Under the pieces are notes generated by a model. The model saw only the letters and a list, made by a program, of their open reading frames with translations, ran no database searches and was not told the origin of the DNA. From Coleophoma eucalyptorum (lineage: Eukaryota > Ascomycota > Leotiomycetes > Helotiales > Dermateaceae): a stretch of 64,000 bases of DNA. The stretch lies in contig JALRME010000002.1 in NCBI GenBank assembly GCA_026120035.1, positions 1,240,001 through 1,304,000 of the forward strand, in the 5' to 3' direction. Positions 10,464-22,046 of the stretch are shown in pieces. The position numbers and the translations under genes were made by a program. The stretch's first letter is position 1. Each line of letters opens with the position of its first letter.

Positions 10464-11387
10464 ATGTTTGAGGAATTCTCCGATTTCAACATCACCGTTG
10501 AGCCAGAGGTAACAATTCATGGCATTCAGTCCGAGCAGAGCGGTGCCTCCTCCAAACCGGCATTGCTACTTCTGCACGGCTTTCCCCAGACACATCACCT
10601 CTGGCATCGCGTAACGCCCTCATTGACCGAACATTTTACCGTCATCGCCCTCGATCTGCGCGGCTATGGACAATCCTCCAAGCCCAGCACCGAAGGCGAC
10701 ACGACACACAAGAAATACGCCAAAAGCACCGCGGCGCGCGACTGCGTGGCCGTCATGGACTCCCTCGGCTTCACTGGGCCGTTCTATATCTGCGCACATG
10801 ACCGCGGAGCGCGCGTTGCACATAAGTTGTCAGTTGACTTCCCAGACAAAGTGAAAAAGGTCATCCTCCTCGACATCGCCCCCACGCTCGCGACCTTCCA
10901 GCAGGCCGGCGCGGTGCTGGCCAAGAAGTACTGGCACTGGTTCTTCCTCGCGCAAGCTGCGCCCTTCCCGGAGCAGGCCATGCTCAGCAACCCAGATCTG
11001 TTCGTGCAGAAGTTCTTTGGCGGGTCGTCGTACGCTGGGGTGCAGGGGAGTGCGTTGTTTGATCCGCAGGCGCTGCAGATTTACGCGGACCAGTTCTCCC
11101 AGGCAGATTGCCTGCATGGTATGTGTGAAGACTATCGTGCAGCAACGACCATCGATCTTGATGAGGCGCAGCGGGATCTTGATTTGGGGAAGAGGGTCAA
11201 GTGCGATGTGAGGGTGCTTTGGGGAAAGAAGGGTATTTATGCTGACAATGAACTCATGGATATCATGAAAGAGTGGAAATTGGTGGTTGAGGGGGAAGTC
11301 AGTGGTGCCATGACGGACTCGGGTCATTATATTCCTGAAGAATCCCCGGAGGATTTGGTCAGGCACATCAAAGAGTTTTTGGTATGA
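10464..11387 (+). CDS. Alpha/beta hydrolase, haloacetate dehalogenase/epoxide hydrolase type
   Basis: An intronless frame of 307 residues. The oxyanion motif HGFP is at 38-41, DLRGYGQS at 64-71, and the nucleophile elbow AHDRGAR at 111-117 puts Asp (D113), not Ser, at the nucleophile position. The catalytic His is in GHYIPEES (H288). An Asp nucleophile next to an HDRG motif is typical of fluoroacetate/haloacetate dehalogenases and alpha/beta-fold epoxide hydrolases, which form a covalent alkyl-enzyme ester. The length fits. There is no signal peptide, so it is probably cytosolic. Codon use is more G/C-ending than its neighbours, and with the lack of introns this makes a bacterial origin possible but not shown. 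The substrate cannot be told from sequence. Confidence 0.88.
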   Translation: MFEEFSDFNITVEPEVTIHGIQSEQSGASSKPALLLLHGFPQTHHLWHRVTPSLTEHFTVIALDLRGYGQSSKPSTEGDTTHKKYAKSTAARDCVAVMDSLGFTGPFYICAHDRGARVAHKLSVDFPDKVKKVILLDIAPTLATFQQAGAVLAKKYWHWFFLAQAAPFPEQAMLSNPDLFVQKFFGGSSYAGVQGSALFDPQALQIYADQFSQADCLHGMCEDYRAATTIDLDEAQRDLDLGKRVKCDVRVLWGKKGIYADNELMDIMKEWKLVVEGEVSGAMTDSGHYIPEESPEDLVRHIKEFLV

Positions 11388-12411
11388 TGAGAAATGTATT
11401 GTCCATTTATTCTAGCAACTTGTTCTCAAATCAAGCTCAGATTATGTCCCCTAAACCCGAAACAAAGATGAACTCCTTTGTACTAGAACTTTTCTAAGAG
11501 CAAGGTAGGTTAAGGATATTGTCATAGTTCTAAGACAAAATGTGGCCTCCCAAGATATGCCCAAGCCCCTCGCTAAACTTTTCCCAAAAAACAACCTTTT
11601 CGGGAATTATGATATCCATATGGAACTAGGTCCTGGGAAGGGTTGGAATGTGATATGTGATGAACGAAGAAAATAAATCATTGCATAAATTCTCCTCTTA
11701 TGGAAAGCAGGTAATTTCCTCCAAGATCTATCTTTTGGGGGGGGGGGGGGTTTCAACCAAGCTTTGAGATGGGATAGTATTCTGGAGTTTTTGCTTGATC
11801 TTTTTATTGCATTTTTGCTGGAGTTTCAATATTGTTCATCCCAGACAATTATATCTCCATTTTATGCAGTATTACTTTTCGAAAATGCGCTGGCTTTAAG
11901 ATTTGGTAGATTGGGGTGAGATGTAAATTTGTTTTTAAAAAAGGGCTGGATGTTCCTACTATTTGAGCTTTTCTCAACCGTCCTCTTTTCTGTTTTCTGT
12001 TTCGATACCACAAGAGCGCCCTAAATCAATAGTATTTATGGAGGGCAAACCCTCATCCAAATATCCGACTGAAACACAAGAGCACCCTTTAGGCTGGCCG
12101 GGATTGTCACCTACATAGCACGTGCAACCGAATTTCGCCAAGCCTCATTTGGCGGCGTTGCTCCTCACGAGTACGAGCCGGAAGCTCATGATGTAATGGA
12201 TTAATGGCAGGCTCAATGTAGAACTTGCATGCATGCATGCCATGTAGCTCAATGTACTGTTGCATGAGGGGGGTGGGGAGAGTCTGCAGGTTCATTTCCT
12301 AGAGGGTTAAGTATTGCATTCAAAGTTCACAGCCAGAATTTCCTCCCATCTTCATTGCAACTTAGCCCTTGCACAATTGCCATAATATACTCATTCTTTG
12401 TACAATTCATA
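11388..12411. other. Intergenic region with a 14-G run and GCAT repeats
   Basis: About 1 kb without a supported gene. It contains an uninterrupted run of 14 G at 11737-11750, AT-rich stretches before and after it, and a short GCAT tandem at 12227-12240. Confidence 0.6.
11737..11750 (+). repeat. Homopolymer run of 14 G
   Basis: Fourteen consecutive G on the plus strand, flanked by TTTT and TTTC. Runs this long are rare in fungal DNA, are prone to slippage and sequencing error, and can fold as a G-quadruplex. Confidence 0.9.
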
Positions 12412-13059
12412 ATGCCTCTCTTCCGTCCTTCTGCAGCTCTTGCGAGAGTTACTTATCGACCAGTGCTAGCAAGCACTCGTCGGCCCTTTGCGACCCGATT
12501 CATTTCAACGTCCCAAGGCAGATACGCAGCTCAAGGCTATGGCGATGGAAAGGGAGATCCCAAGGCAGAGATGCCACAAAAGCAAGGAAGCTCCAGCAAT
12601 ACCAAGCACGCCGTAGAGCATCCTGGGCCCGAACCAGTGTCTGAGGGCCAAGGTAGCGGAGCTGGACCTACCAAGGGAGGATCATCTGGCAACTCACCAG
12701 AGGACGCATCAGCACAATCAGGAGGAGCTAGATCCAAGGAGGCCAAGGAAACCGGATCAAGCCCTACGGGAGGCTCTGTGGGAGGGGCTGGAGGTAAGAG
12801 CAGCGACAGCAATGAAGATTCTCCTCAGCACAAGACCCAGGATTCCAAAGCCAGCACAGAGAGTGCGGAGAAGGCAGCTGAGGTCCGGCAGCATAACGAG
12901 GAATTTGAGGAGCGCCATGACCGGGCCAAGCCTGCAGCAGCAGATAAGGTTGACAAGAAGTTCTGGTCTGGTATGTTCGCAGCTGGTGTTGGTAGACCGT
13001 GGTACAAGATTCTTACTGACAGCTTTCCAGGTCAAGGCGGAGCCGATAAACAGCCGTAA
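12412..13059 (+). CDS. Low-complexity protein with probable mitochondrial targeting sequence
   Basis: An intronless frame of 215 residues. The first 40 (MPLFRPSAALARV, then STRRPFATRFISTSQGRYAA) form an Arg/Ser/Ala-rich presequence without acids, the usual look of a mitochondrial matrix-targeting peptide. The middle is Gly/Ser/Glu/Lys-rich and disordered. Near the C-terminus there is a more ordered block, HNEEFEERHDRAKPAAADKV followed by WSGMFAAGVGRPWYK. I recognise no characterised domain; similar short fungal mitochondrial proteins exist but their role is unknown to me. The ATG at 12412 was chosen because an upstream in-frame extension starts with TTG. Confidence 0.7.
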   Translation: MPLFRPSAALARVTYRPVLASTRRPFATRFISTSQGRYAAQGYGDGKGDPKAEMPQKQGSSSNTKHAVEHPGPEPVSEGQGSGAGPTKGGSSGNSPEDASAQSGGARSKEAKETGSSPTGGSVGGAGGKSSDSNEDSPQHKTQDSKASTESAEKAAEVRQHNEEFEERHDRAKPAAADKVDKKFWSGMFAAGVGRPWYKILTDSFPGQGGADKQP

Positions 13060-13969
13060 GTGATGGCAATAACGTTCACAGGCGGAGTCATTCTTGTATT
13101 ATTATCACCGAAGCACCTGCTGGTTATTTTGATACCCGTTACGAAATACATAGCAATGTCACAGCTTTGCACATAATTCTCCTCGAATGTGATGCGAATT
13201 AATCGGGTTCATTACTACTGTATGCCATGGAACAAGCTGTGATTAGATGCAGGAGACACCAAACATGTCGCATAGGATAAGACAGGTTTGGATTGAGGCT
13301 CCATGGAAGCAAGAGATGGAAATTACGGTAGAGGTAGGTCGTCGAACTCGAGTCGAACAAGACATGACCCCCTTCCTTGTCCGAAAGACATCTACCGTCT
13401 CTGCGCACAGCTTCACGGCTGAACAGCTTTCCCCACACGAGCAGGGATCATGTCGCTCGCTCTCCACAAATGGGCTGGTTTAGCGGGAGCTGGTGCTGAA
13501 GGGGTGACATCACTCGACGGGAGCTTGGGCTTCGTTGCTGTGGCGGTGGAACCCGCAGAGGAAGGGCAGACACTGCGTGCACATCATGTCATCACCACCC
13601 ATCCTGATGCGATTCCGTGTTTGGGGTATTACCCATACAATGCACCACATGCTAAAGCTTAAAATGCCATCCATTCGTGCCCTTTCCACCCCCCTTGTAG
13701 TGGCAGCGGGGCATGCGCTTCCGCCACAGCAGCCTGGGACTGACGTACTACCTTTCAAATCTTAGCCTGCTACCTCACTTGTCTTTGTTTGGCCGACAAA
13801 CTCAAGCCACAACTACCTCATCGATTTTTTCCTTTTTGCTTCCTACCTTCTCTCTTTTCCTTCTCTTCTTCTCCATAACCAAATTTCTTCTGTCAACCAC
13901 TGATTTTGACAGATATCTTTCTGTACAACCCAATATCGTTCACGAAAACCAGATCTCCATCTCATAACG
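13060..13969. other. Intergenic region and promoter of the Ish1/Msc1 gene
   Basis: This 910-bp region ends in a strong pyrimidine-rich tract (about 13800-13890) and a C/A-rich leader directly before the ATG. CCCCCTT near 13690 contains a CCCCT stress-response element core. No other gene is apparent. Confidence 0.5.
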
Positions 13970-16221
13970 ATGAAGCTCTTTGCACAGCTTCTGGTTCTCG
14001 GTCTCGCGGCTGAGGTTACCGTTGCCAGCACCTGGTTCAGCAAAGCTAGTAGGTCCACCTGCTCTTTCCTCTCCATCTAGCAGTATGATGAAGCCTTTGA
14101 GCTTTGGGAAGCTTCAGATTGCACTTTTGCGGCGGGATCGGTCTAAATGTAGCATCAACATGCACTTCTGGCTTTCGATGCTTCATCTATAACCCACGAT
14201 CTGCATCCGCATGAAAATTGAGGGCTGCTACAGCCGGACCTCAACTTTCTGATGCATTTTGCCCAGTGCCCTTGTTTCCGGGCCATTTGGCTTCATCTTG
14301 AAATCAGCACCTGATGCACCCACCTCACTATCACGCCACGTTGTGCAAGTGTAGTTGCTAACATTATAACCCAGTCTATAACAAGTGGCACGAGACGGAG
14401 CTTGAAAGATGGCTTTCAGATAACAATGTCCCATACCCCACCCCTGCTGATCGAAAAGATCTCGAAAACCTGGTCAAGGACAATTGGCAATCAAAAGTTG
14501 CCTCGCCATACAATGACTGGGAGCCCTCCCAACTCTCATCTTTCTTGAAGCACAAGGGTGTTGAGACCAAAGAATCAGCAGAGGCCAGCAAGGATGGATT
14601 GATCGCTCAGGTGAAGAACTACTGGTATGAAACTGAAGATAAAGCTGAAGATGCTTGGTCAAGTGTCAAGGATTGGGTTTTTGATAGCTGGACCGACTCT
14701 CAACTGAAAGCTTTTGCTGATCGCCATGGCATTCCTGGTATGGCATCCTTTCCATTTTCCGTCTCTCAAATTAACCTTCTTCCTAGTCCCTCAACCTCGC
14801 AAGAGAGATACTCTTTTGCAAAAGATTCGCTCTAACTATGAGTCTATTGCCAAGAAGACCGGGGAGACCGCTGCCTATCCTGGAAACTGGATTTATGAGA
14901 CCTGGACCGAGTCTGACCTGAAAGAGTGGCTTGACTCCCACGGCATTCCTGCCCCACAACCTACAAGCCGCGACAAATTAATTGCATCTGTTCGACGAAA
15001 CGCGCGCTTAGCTAGTTTGAAAATGGCTGATGCTCAAGCTGCAGCATCTGCATCTGCAGCTGCGAATGCCCAAACTCTTTCTGACCAATTACTTGACGCA
15101 TGGTCTGACTCCCAAATCAAGGAATGGCTTGACAAAAACAACATTCCGGTTCCTCAAGGATCGAAGAAGAACGAATTGATTGCGATCGCCCGCAAGCACC
15201 GCGCTGCATTTTTGGGCGACAGTGCCAGCGCCTCAGCTAAGAGTGGCGCCACCAAGGCAAGCGCTTCCGGAGCTTCTGCTTTCGGAGCCGCCACCTCATC
15301 CGCTGGTAACCTTTACGCAAAGGCGACTGATGATGCTCAGTTGAAGGCTGAGGATGCCTGGAACTCTGCTACTGAAACTTGGAGCGAGGTAAGTCCAGGT
15401 GAAAAATAGGACTAATTATTCACTAACTTTTTATAGTCTCGACTAAAGGCCTATCTTGATGCTCGAGGAATCCCAGTGCCACAAAGTGGTAAGAAGGATG
15501 AACTACTTGCCGCTGTTAGACTCAACAAGCACAAGGCTGCTACCGGATGGTCTGCATGGACCTATGATACTTGGACTTACGATAATTTGAAGTGAGTTGA
15601 TTTTGTCTTCATAAATTGCATATGCTAATGTCAATAGGAAATACCTTGCATCTTCTGGAGATGAGGCTGCTCAAAAGGCCGCCAATAAGGCCGGTGCCAC
15701 CAGAGATGATCTTGTCAGCGCTGCTCAAGCCGCCTATACTTCCGCATCTAAGACTGGTGGCACGGCATTCGCCAGTGTTACTTCTTACCTGTCTCAACAA
15801 ACCGATGCAGTCAAGGATACCGCTTTTGATACTTGGAGGGAGTCTGATCTTAAGTCATACCTCGATAGCTATGGTGTCAAGGTTCCTCAAGGATCTACCA
15901 AGAACGAACTGGTTGCTTTCGCACGCAGACAACGCACTTGGTTCCAATATGGTACTACTGTAAGTAAAAAAATCCCTGTGTTGAAGTATACAGTGCTAAC
16001 AGCAGCCGCAGACTCCATCAGGTACCCTTTGGGCAAAGATCCAAGAAGCTGGTAACTGGGCTATGAACCAATTGAGCATTGGAGCTGCTGCTGGAAGGAA
16101 GCAAGCTAGCTACCAAGGTGAGAAGGCGGCAGATCGTGTCAAAGAGGGTGCCACTTATGCAACAAACCGCGCAGGTGAGGCAGCGCAGAAGGCTGGTGAC
16201 CGCATCAAGGAGGAGTTGTAA
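13970..16221 (+). CDS. ish1: Ish1/Msc1-type stress response protein, eight Ish1 repeats
   Basis: Six exons (13970..14048, 14375..14737, 14787..15388, 15437..15591, 15638..15959, 16012..16221) give 576 residues. A signal peptide (MKLFAQLLVLGLAAEVTVAS) is followed by eight repeats of about 35 residues, each of the form W-x-E/D-S-x-L-K-x-W/Y-L-D-x-x-G-I-P-x-P with a following K-x-x-L-I-x-x-V/A-R. The best are WTESDLKEWLDSHGIPAPQP and WSDSQIKEWLDKNNIPVPQG. A helical Ala/Lys-rich tail follows (GEKAADRVKEGATYATNRAG). Fission yeast Ish1 is a stress-induced nuclear-envelope protein and budding yeast Msc1 is an ER/nuclear-envelope protein; this one probably enters the same lumen. Intron 1 is unusually long (326 nt). 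Confidence 0.92.
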
Positions 16222-16914
16222 AGATACCCCAGCATGAAAGGGAGAATTTATGGATGGAAAGGCGTTGATATTTCCACGAAAAGCCTCTTGCTTCTATTTC
16301 TTAGGGAAGATGGCTTTTGTATTGATACGAATTGCACTGGGGAGTTCTTACTAGTTTTCACGAGCCTCCTGGCTCCTTATGATAGCATAAATGGAAATTA
16401 AAATCTCATAGTAGCATTTACATCCACGGAGATTATCCCCTCCCTCCTGTAGACAATTGGTATACATTTCCAATTAAGCTCTTCCATTTGGGTAGTGCGT
16501 TGACTGTCGTGTAGGGTTGGAGAACGATTTCGCAGTGTTCTCATGAGCTTTGACTCAAGGTGTACTTTCTTATATATACGAGATGGAGACCTGAATACAT
16601 GTCCGTATCTGAATGGACTCGTCTCCAATAAAGATTGCAGTGGGTATTACATCCGGCCCATGAACGGACCTCCATACCAACAACTCCCTCCCTTTCAAAA
16701 TCCCAAATTATCTAAACCAAAACCCTACGAAGCCAACTCCCGTGTTCCAAGTATATTTCAATTCCCATTCCCGCCCCGTTGCCATTCATTATTGGTACAG
16801 AGAATGTCCTAAACTCCTTTCCTTGTTGCTTTTTTCGACCTTTCTCTGGCGTACTTACTCACACATTCAAACCATTAAACGATTTATATCCACTTAGCTC
16901 GCTTAGTTACCAAC
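16222..16914. other. Intergenic region between converging genes
   Basis: A 690-bp stretch between the stops of the Ish1/Msc1 and kelch genes. It holds both 3' ends; C/T-rich and A-rich tracts occur near 16640-16890. No coding signal I can support. Confidence 0.5.
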
Positions 16915-19887
16915 TTAGTCAAGATTGACAACCTTCAGCGTCCGCCTGGGGTTCAACACCACGCTGAAGAAGCTCGGTTCCTGGCCACCAAGCAAGTCCT
17001 CGACGGAACTATGTACCGTACTGCCTGCACTAGGGCGCCCCCAAGATCTCGCCGCGATATGTGCGTCGTCGTCTTCGCCTGCTTCTTCGCTAAGGCGTCC
17101 ATATGGCGCTCCAGGTGTCATGCTAGCACCAGCATATCCAATGGTTTGCTCGCTCCGATTGCCAGAAGATATCTCGCCGCCACTATCGTTCCCGGGCCCT
17201 GCTCCCAGATTAACGGGCAGGTAAGTCCCTGGGATGGGTCCAGTCGAGGATGATGATCTACCCACACTACCAGATCCAGACGGGGGTAATTCGGTGCCGA
17301 ACGCCCCAATGATCGGCGCGCCAACTTTCTCATTTATCCGTCCGCCTATGCCCCTGGTGCTGTCGATTGATGAGTTCCAGTGATGACCACGGTTCTCAGG
17401 ACTGTTTGTAAATGCTGTCCGCTGGGCCATGGCTACGTGATTCTTGTATAATCGGATCTGCTTGCGGTATAGCCAGGTGCAAAATGCGAGATACCCTGCT
17501 AGGATTGCTAAGGCACCGGCGACGGTTCCTGCTGCGATGGCGCCAACATTCGGTTTTGATTTGCCAGCTGTGGGGACTGATGTAGAGGTTGACTTCGTTG
17601 TTGCTGTGGCTGTCGATTGGCCAGTCTGTGTGACAGTCTCGCCAGGGTTTGTTACTGTAAATGTTGGCGGTTTTCCTGTTGCTAATGGTCCGACAGTCGC
17701 TGAGCCCACTGCTGGGGTAGTGGCTGTTGCACCGCCGCCTGATGAGCCACCGATCACTGATTGTACGAGTGCAGGAACCTGGTAGCCAACTGAGCCTTCA
17801 AGGATATCGCTTTGTGAACTTGTATCGGTGGAGGATCCAGAAGAGCCCGAGGAGCCTGAAGAACCTGAAGAACCTGAAGAACCTGAAGAACCTGAGGAGC
17901 CTGAGGAACTGCTTCCTGATGCTGAAGTAGATGAAATAACAGGTGTAAAGTTGTTTACCCATTCTAATGACGACGCATTGAAGACGTAGATTCCAGGACT
18001 ATCACACGAGATGTTCGTTCCTACGTATCCACCAACCACAACCATCTGAGACTGCCAGAGGTTGCAGGTGTGGCCCGCTCGTGCTGGCGGTTGGGATTGG
18101 CCATCCATACTCACTTCAATCCACGTGAAAGAAGGTATTGTCAAAATCCACATGTCGCTGTATTGAATCTGACTACCATATGGGACCAGATTCTGTCCTC
18201 CGTAGAGATATACGTTGAAGCTTGAGCCATCCGGTGCTGCTGCTACTACTGTACATGGATTGACTCGAATGGGTGGGCTTGTTCCAGATGTGCTTTGTTT
18301 ATACCATGTACTTGTAGCGATATCGTAGATGTCGATGATGTTCATTTCAGTCTGTGGCAGTCATCAGTCAAAGTATCAGAGCACGAAAATTAACCCAACT
18401 CACAAATGTCTCGGCCGTACCACCTGCAAGTCCAAGCATAATTCCATCATCTCCCCACCCAGGAACGTAAACCAAAGCTCCGTCTGCCCTCTCGGTGAAC
18501 CCTGCAGAATCTTGTATACCACCTTCTGTAATATTTCTATACACCCCGCCACTTGGAGCTCCTGTTGTAGTTCCTAGCGAGTTTACACCAGTATTTGAAT
18601 AGCCGGGATGTGTAAATTCTAGCAAGCTCTTTAGATATATCCTTGCGATCTGGTTCGACCATCCTGCAGTTGTGTAGAGATCCTGGTGGCCGCCAAAATA
18701 GTAGCTCTTTCCTAATTCTGGTATGCTCAATCCTGCACCTTCAGCCGCTCTTTGTACCGGTTGCGATCCGCCATCTGAATTGTTTCCGGCTGACGTCTGT
18801 GGGTTTGAGAATTCCGTCCAAGTCAAGCTATTTATGTTGTATTGCCATGTTGAGACAGGTAGTGGTGATGTAGCAGGTGTATCACTGAACTCTCCACCGT
18901 ATAAGTATAGAGAATTGGAGTCGTGCCACAGATAGCCGTTCGCGACTGCTGGCGGGCCCGAGGGTTGGGGGAGTCCAGATATTGACGGCGATGCAATTTG
19001 CCATGTCTTAGTAAGGTCCATACTTAGAAAGTCATTATCTAAGAGTTATTAGCCCAGAGCTCAAATTTGTCACCAAAGTCTGATCATACTCCAAGTGTCT
19101 GAGGTCTGCCCAGAGCTCGTAGTTGCTCGACCGCCGTAGATGTATAAAGTGCCATTGACCACAGCAGCTAAGGTAATGTCAGTAGGCTCTCTGGAGTGCT
19201 TATTTGCCAAAAATTACCTTGGTGGCTCCATCTCGTGCATATATCGGTAGAAGTATCGTCCCTGCCCTTCAGCATTGTCCCATTGTCTACCAATTCAGCA
19301 CTTGGTATTACGCCCGCGTCCGCTGTACCAGCGCTTATACTATCCCCGCCTCCTAGGAATGCTGGGACTACCAACGCAATCAAGAACACTAACAAGGCAA
19401 CTCGGTGTAGGGTGGGTAATGAGCCTGGAGGTGCACTTGCAGTCGTCCTAATCATCGGTCTGGTAGGTCTGCCGAGTTTTGCAAGCCATGGATTCAGCAG
19501 TTTCTTTGATGTTTCCTCAGGCATATCCTGAATATCCAGATCCCTCAAGATATCATCAAACGTCCTCGGTTTCTCCTTCATTGAAGCAGACTCTTCTAGT
19601 TCCACGGACCTTTCCGATTGCACGATAGGTTCTAAATCGAAGGATTGCGTATATGCTCGAGGCCTTGTTGTCTCAAAATTGCTGAGCGATTCGCTGTTGT
19701 CCATCTCGTCCAATCCGATTTCTTTGAATATTGACTTTCGTAGAGGATTCAGCTTCGTAGTAGTGATCATGGGCCTTCCTCTGCCCTCGCGCAATCGATC
19801 AGAGGTAATTTGTGAGCTGAAGCTCGGCCTGGCCCTGCCTGGCCTACCACGCTCTGGGCTCTGCAGAGTATGCGAAAACGAAGACAT
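16915..19887 (-). CDS. Kelch-repeat protein with two transmembrane segments
   Basis: Exons 19887..19218, 19167..19090, 19038..18404 and 18351..16915 give 939 residues. Residues 1-160 are hydrophilic and probably cytosolic; a hydrophobic segment (about 162-179, VALLVFLIALVVPAFL) acts as signal anchor. A kelch beta-propeller follows, with blade motifs LYIYGGRATTSS, SLYLYGGEFSD, KSYYFGGHQDL, VYLYGGQNL and MVVVGGYVGT. Then come an (SSG)n tract (about 606-635), a Thr/Ser-rich stalk, a second TM helix (about 730-753, VGAIAAGTVAGALAILAGYL) and a Gly/Ser-rich tail. The propeller would lie outside the cytosol with both ends inside. Family members are mostly uncharacterised; Rax2-like cell-polarity proteins have a comparable layout. 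Confidence 0.85.
17848..17926 (-). repeat. In-frame SSG triplet-codon repeat in the kelch gene
   Basis: A 9-bp unit (AGAACCTGA-like on the plus strand) repeats about nine times and encodes tandem Ser-Ser-Gly. It lies between propeller and stalk. Such a tract is likely to vary in length between strains. Confidence 0.85.
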
Positions 19888-22046
19888 GATGGGAGAGGTA
19901 TGGATGTATAGAGGAGAGAAGCTTGATCATGAAGACATGGAAAGTAACATCAAAGTACATCCGCGGTGGACATGCTGTAGGATCTTCTGTTGTAGAGAGA
20001 GGGCATACATCGGAGACTTTCTCCATCCAACTTGACACGCGAAAGCTTCCATGGGCTTTCTTGCCATGGAGTAAGTGGGCAGGATGGAAGGGAATCATCA
20101 CTTACATCATTGCAACTCCATCCCTGGGGCGCTGTGCGCATCTTACAGGCTGTCAGGGCGGGGAGACGTGCCCGAACAGGAACGTCTCTGGACGTTCTGG
20201 GGTTAACGGCTTTTGTGCCGTCGCGATTGGCTCTCTACTGTGGAAAATACAGGCTTTAAAATCTTGGCTGGTGCTGAAATAAGGCCGGGCATAAGCTTCT
20301 ATTCATCACGTGACTATGGATCAGCTCAAAGTGCATTGCTTTCGCTTTGCAAGGCACAACGTATGGCTCAGTTGTTCTTTGCCACAGCCGTTATCTATTA
20401 TTACCCCATTTATCCAGGGACGGCGTTCCATCAATCAATGAAATCCAATTGACTACTCTTAAGTGCCCGATGGCGTCTCCGTCTCGAGTGGCAACGTAAC
20501 ACATGGAGAATTGCGCTGGCTCTTTCGGACGCCCTTTAACCTACGAATATTGAGACACCTTCTAGCAGGAGACTATATCGTTGACTCCCCCGGGTAAAAC
20601 TAGTCGGTTCTAAGGTAAGGTACCTCTATTACAGCCATCTCGAGGCATTTAGCGAGAAAGCGAGGAGTAGTGAAGCAGCTTAAGCGAGCAATATCTCTCA
20701 CACCTTCTGTCAAAATTCCCTGTTCGAGGTGTTTCATTCTTAGGACATCACTGAACTTGCACATTGGACTTAAACCAGCAGTAGATTAAAGCTGACGTAC
20801 TGTACCAAAAGGGGGTATCAAGGAATATCCATCTTTCCCCTTGTATTTTGCCATGCTCAAAGTTTGTCTGCAGATCAGGTATGCCGCAATGAACGATTCA
20901 TGGGATGAATGGAGGTAAATTTGTCGATATATTTATTGGCTATGGAGAAAGAAAGTTAGAATTGCCTTGAAAGAATTACAACATGCAGGTGCGTATTGTA
21001 TAGTCGTATAACCACCACTAGTAGTATACGCCTTTCTATCACCGAGTCATTCCGTTAATTAGCCCTACTATATGATAATAATGAACCCCTGTCTTTTTAG
21101 CTTTATTTGTTTTAATAAAAAGAACCTACCATTAGATATATAGTTATGATAACCGTATCACACAAATACAGATGCTGCTAGAATCGTGTTATTTGTTACT
21201 ATCATTCTATAGACTTTTGCAATTTGAAAATTAGGAAGAGCTCGACGGTCGAAATACTTAGCTATTCACTTGATTATAGCCTTAAACTTCTCAGCAGAGT
21301 TAATACAGGGGTTTCTCGGCCTTGATTTCTAGCCCACTTGAATGTACCCCTGTAATAGTGCCCGGCATAAAGTTTAGTGCTCTTGACGAAGGGTGATGCT
21401 TTTAGATACACATGATACAGTGTCAGTGTCATGTATCGTACATATGAAGGAAGCTAAGAACCCAGAAAATAGCACGAGATATCAGCTTTATCGCCTTACA
21501 GATGCGCTGTCCAAATCTGGCAGTTAAGGAACTTGATATAGTTCGCAGAACTTCTCACATGTTTGTATGGAATAGGATGCTGTCAATGTGCTCCAAAGAA
21601 GGGCAATTTAAAGAAGGGCAATTTATGGAATGCTTCAAGTACTAGTCAAATATTATCAAGCAGGCGCTTACCCCGATATAGAATCTCAGCGGTGGAAAAT
21701 AGTTTGACAGTAGGATATTCTCAATTGCTATGCTAAACTTCGTAGTTGCATGCAAAAACTTTCGTACCATGACGTACAATCACCTAATCGTCCCTCAATC
21801 ATAATCGTCCCCTCATCCATTATTACTTCCCCGGCCATAGCAGGGATACAATTCCTGATGCAAGCGCATAAAGACACAAGTACCTAGCACTCGACAGAGC
21901 ACGAGCCACAACACCGATGCTAAAAAAGAAACGCGCCGAAACAATCAAAAGCCAGCCGAAGGTATAGAGCATTGCGTAGATGCACAAAGACACTAGTTCT
22001 CTTCGGGGATTACATCAAGCAATAATTACACGACCACTGATACCTT
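19888..22046. other. 2.2-kb gene desert
   Basis: The first 500 bp is the kelch gene's promoter region. From about 20450 to 21980 the sequence is AT-richer, full of stops in all frames, and looks like old mutated DNA. On the minus strand at 21303-21160 one frame reads 47 codons with a single internal TGA, but I could not assign it to any transposon. A 15-bp unit is tandemly duplicated at 21595-21624. Confidence 0.5.
21595..21624 (+). repeat. Exact 15-bp tandem duplication
   Basis: AAAGAAGGGCAATTT occurs twice head to tail without mismatch, inside the gene desert. Confidence 0.9.

Noticed and set aside
10830..11366. 178-codon antisense frame in the hydrolase
   Set aside because: Mirror of codon bias in a well-supported gene.
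12355..12411. In-frame N-terminal extension of the mitochondrial-type protein
   Set aside because: It begins with TTG and adds a hydrophobic segment ahead of a good presequence; the ATG at 12412 is the better start.
17848..17926. CRISPR-like or satellite array
   Set aside because: It is a coding Ser-Ser-Gly codon repeat inside the kelch gene without spacers.
21160..21303. Transposase fragment
   Set aside because: The 47-codon stretch looks protein-like but no DDE or reverse transcriptase motif could be recognised, so it is mentioned only as part of the gene desert.
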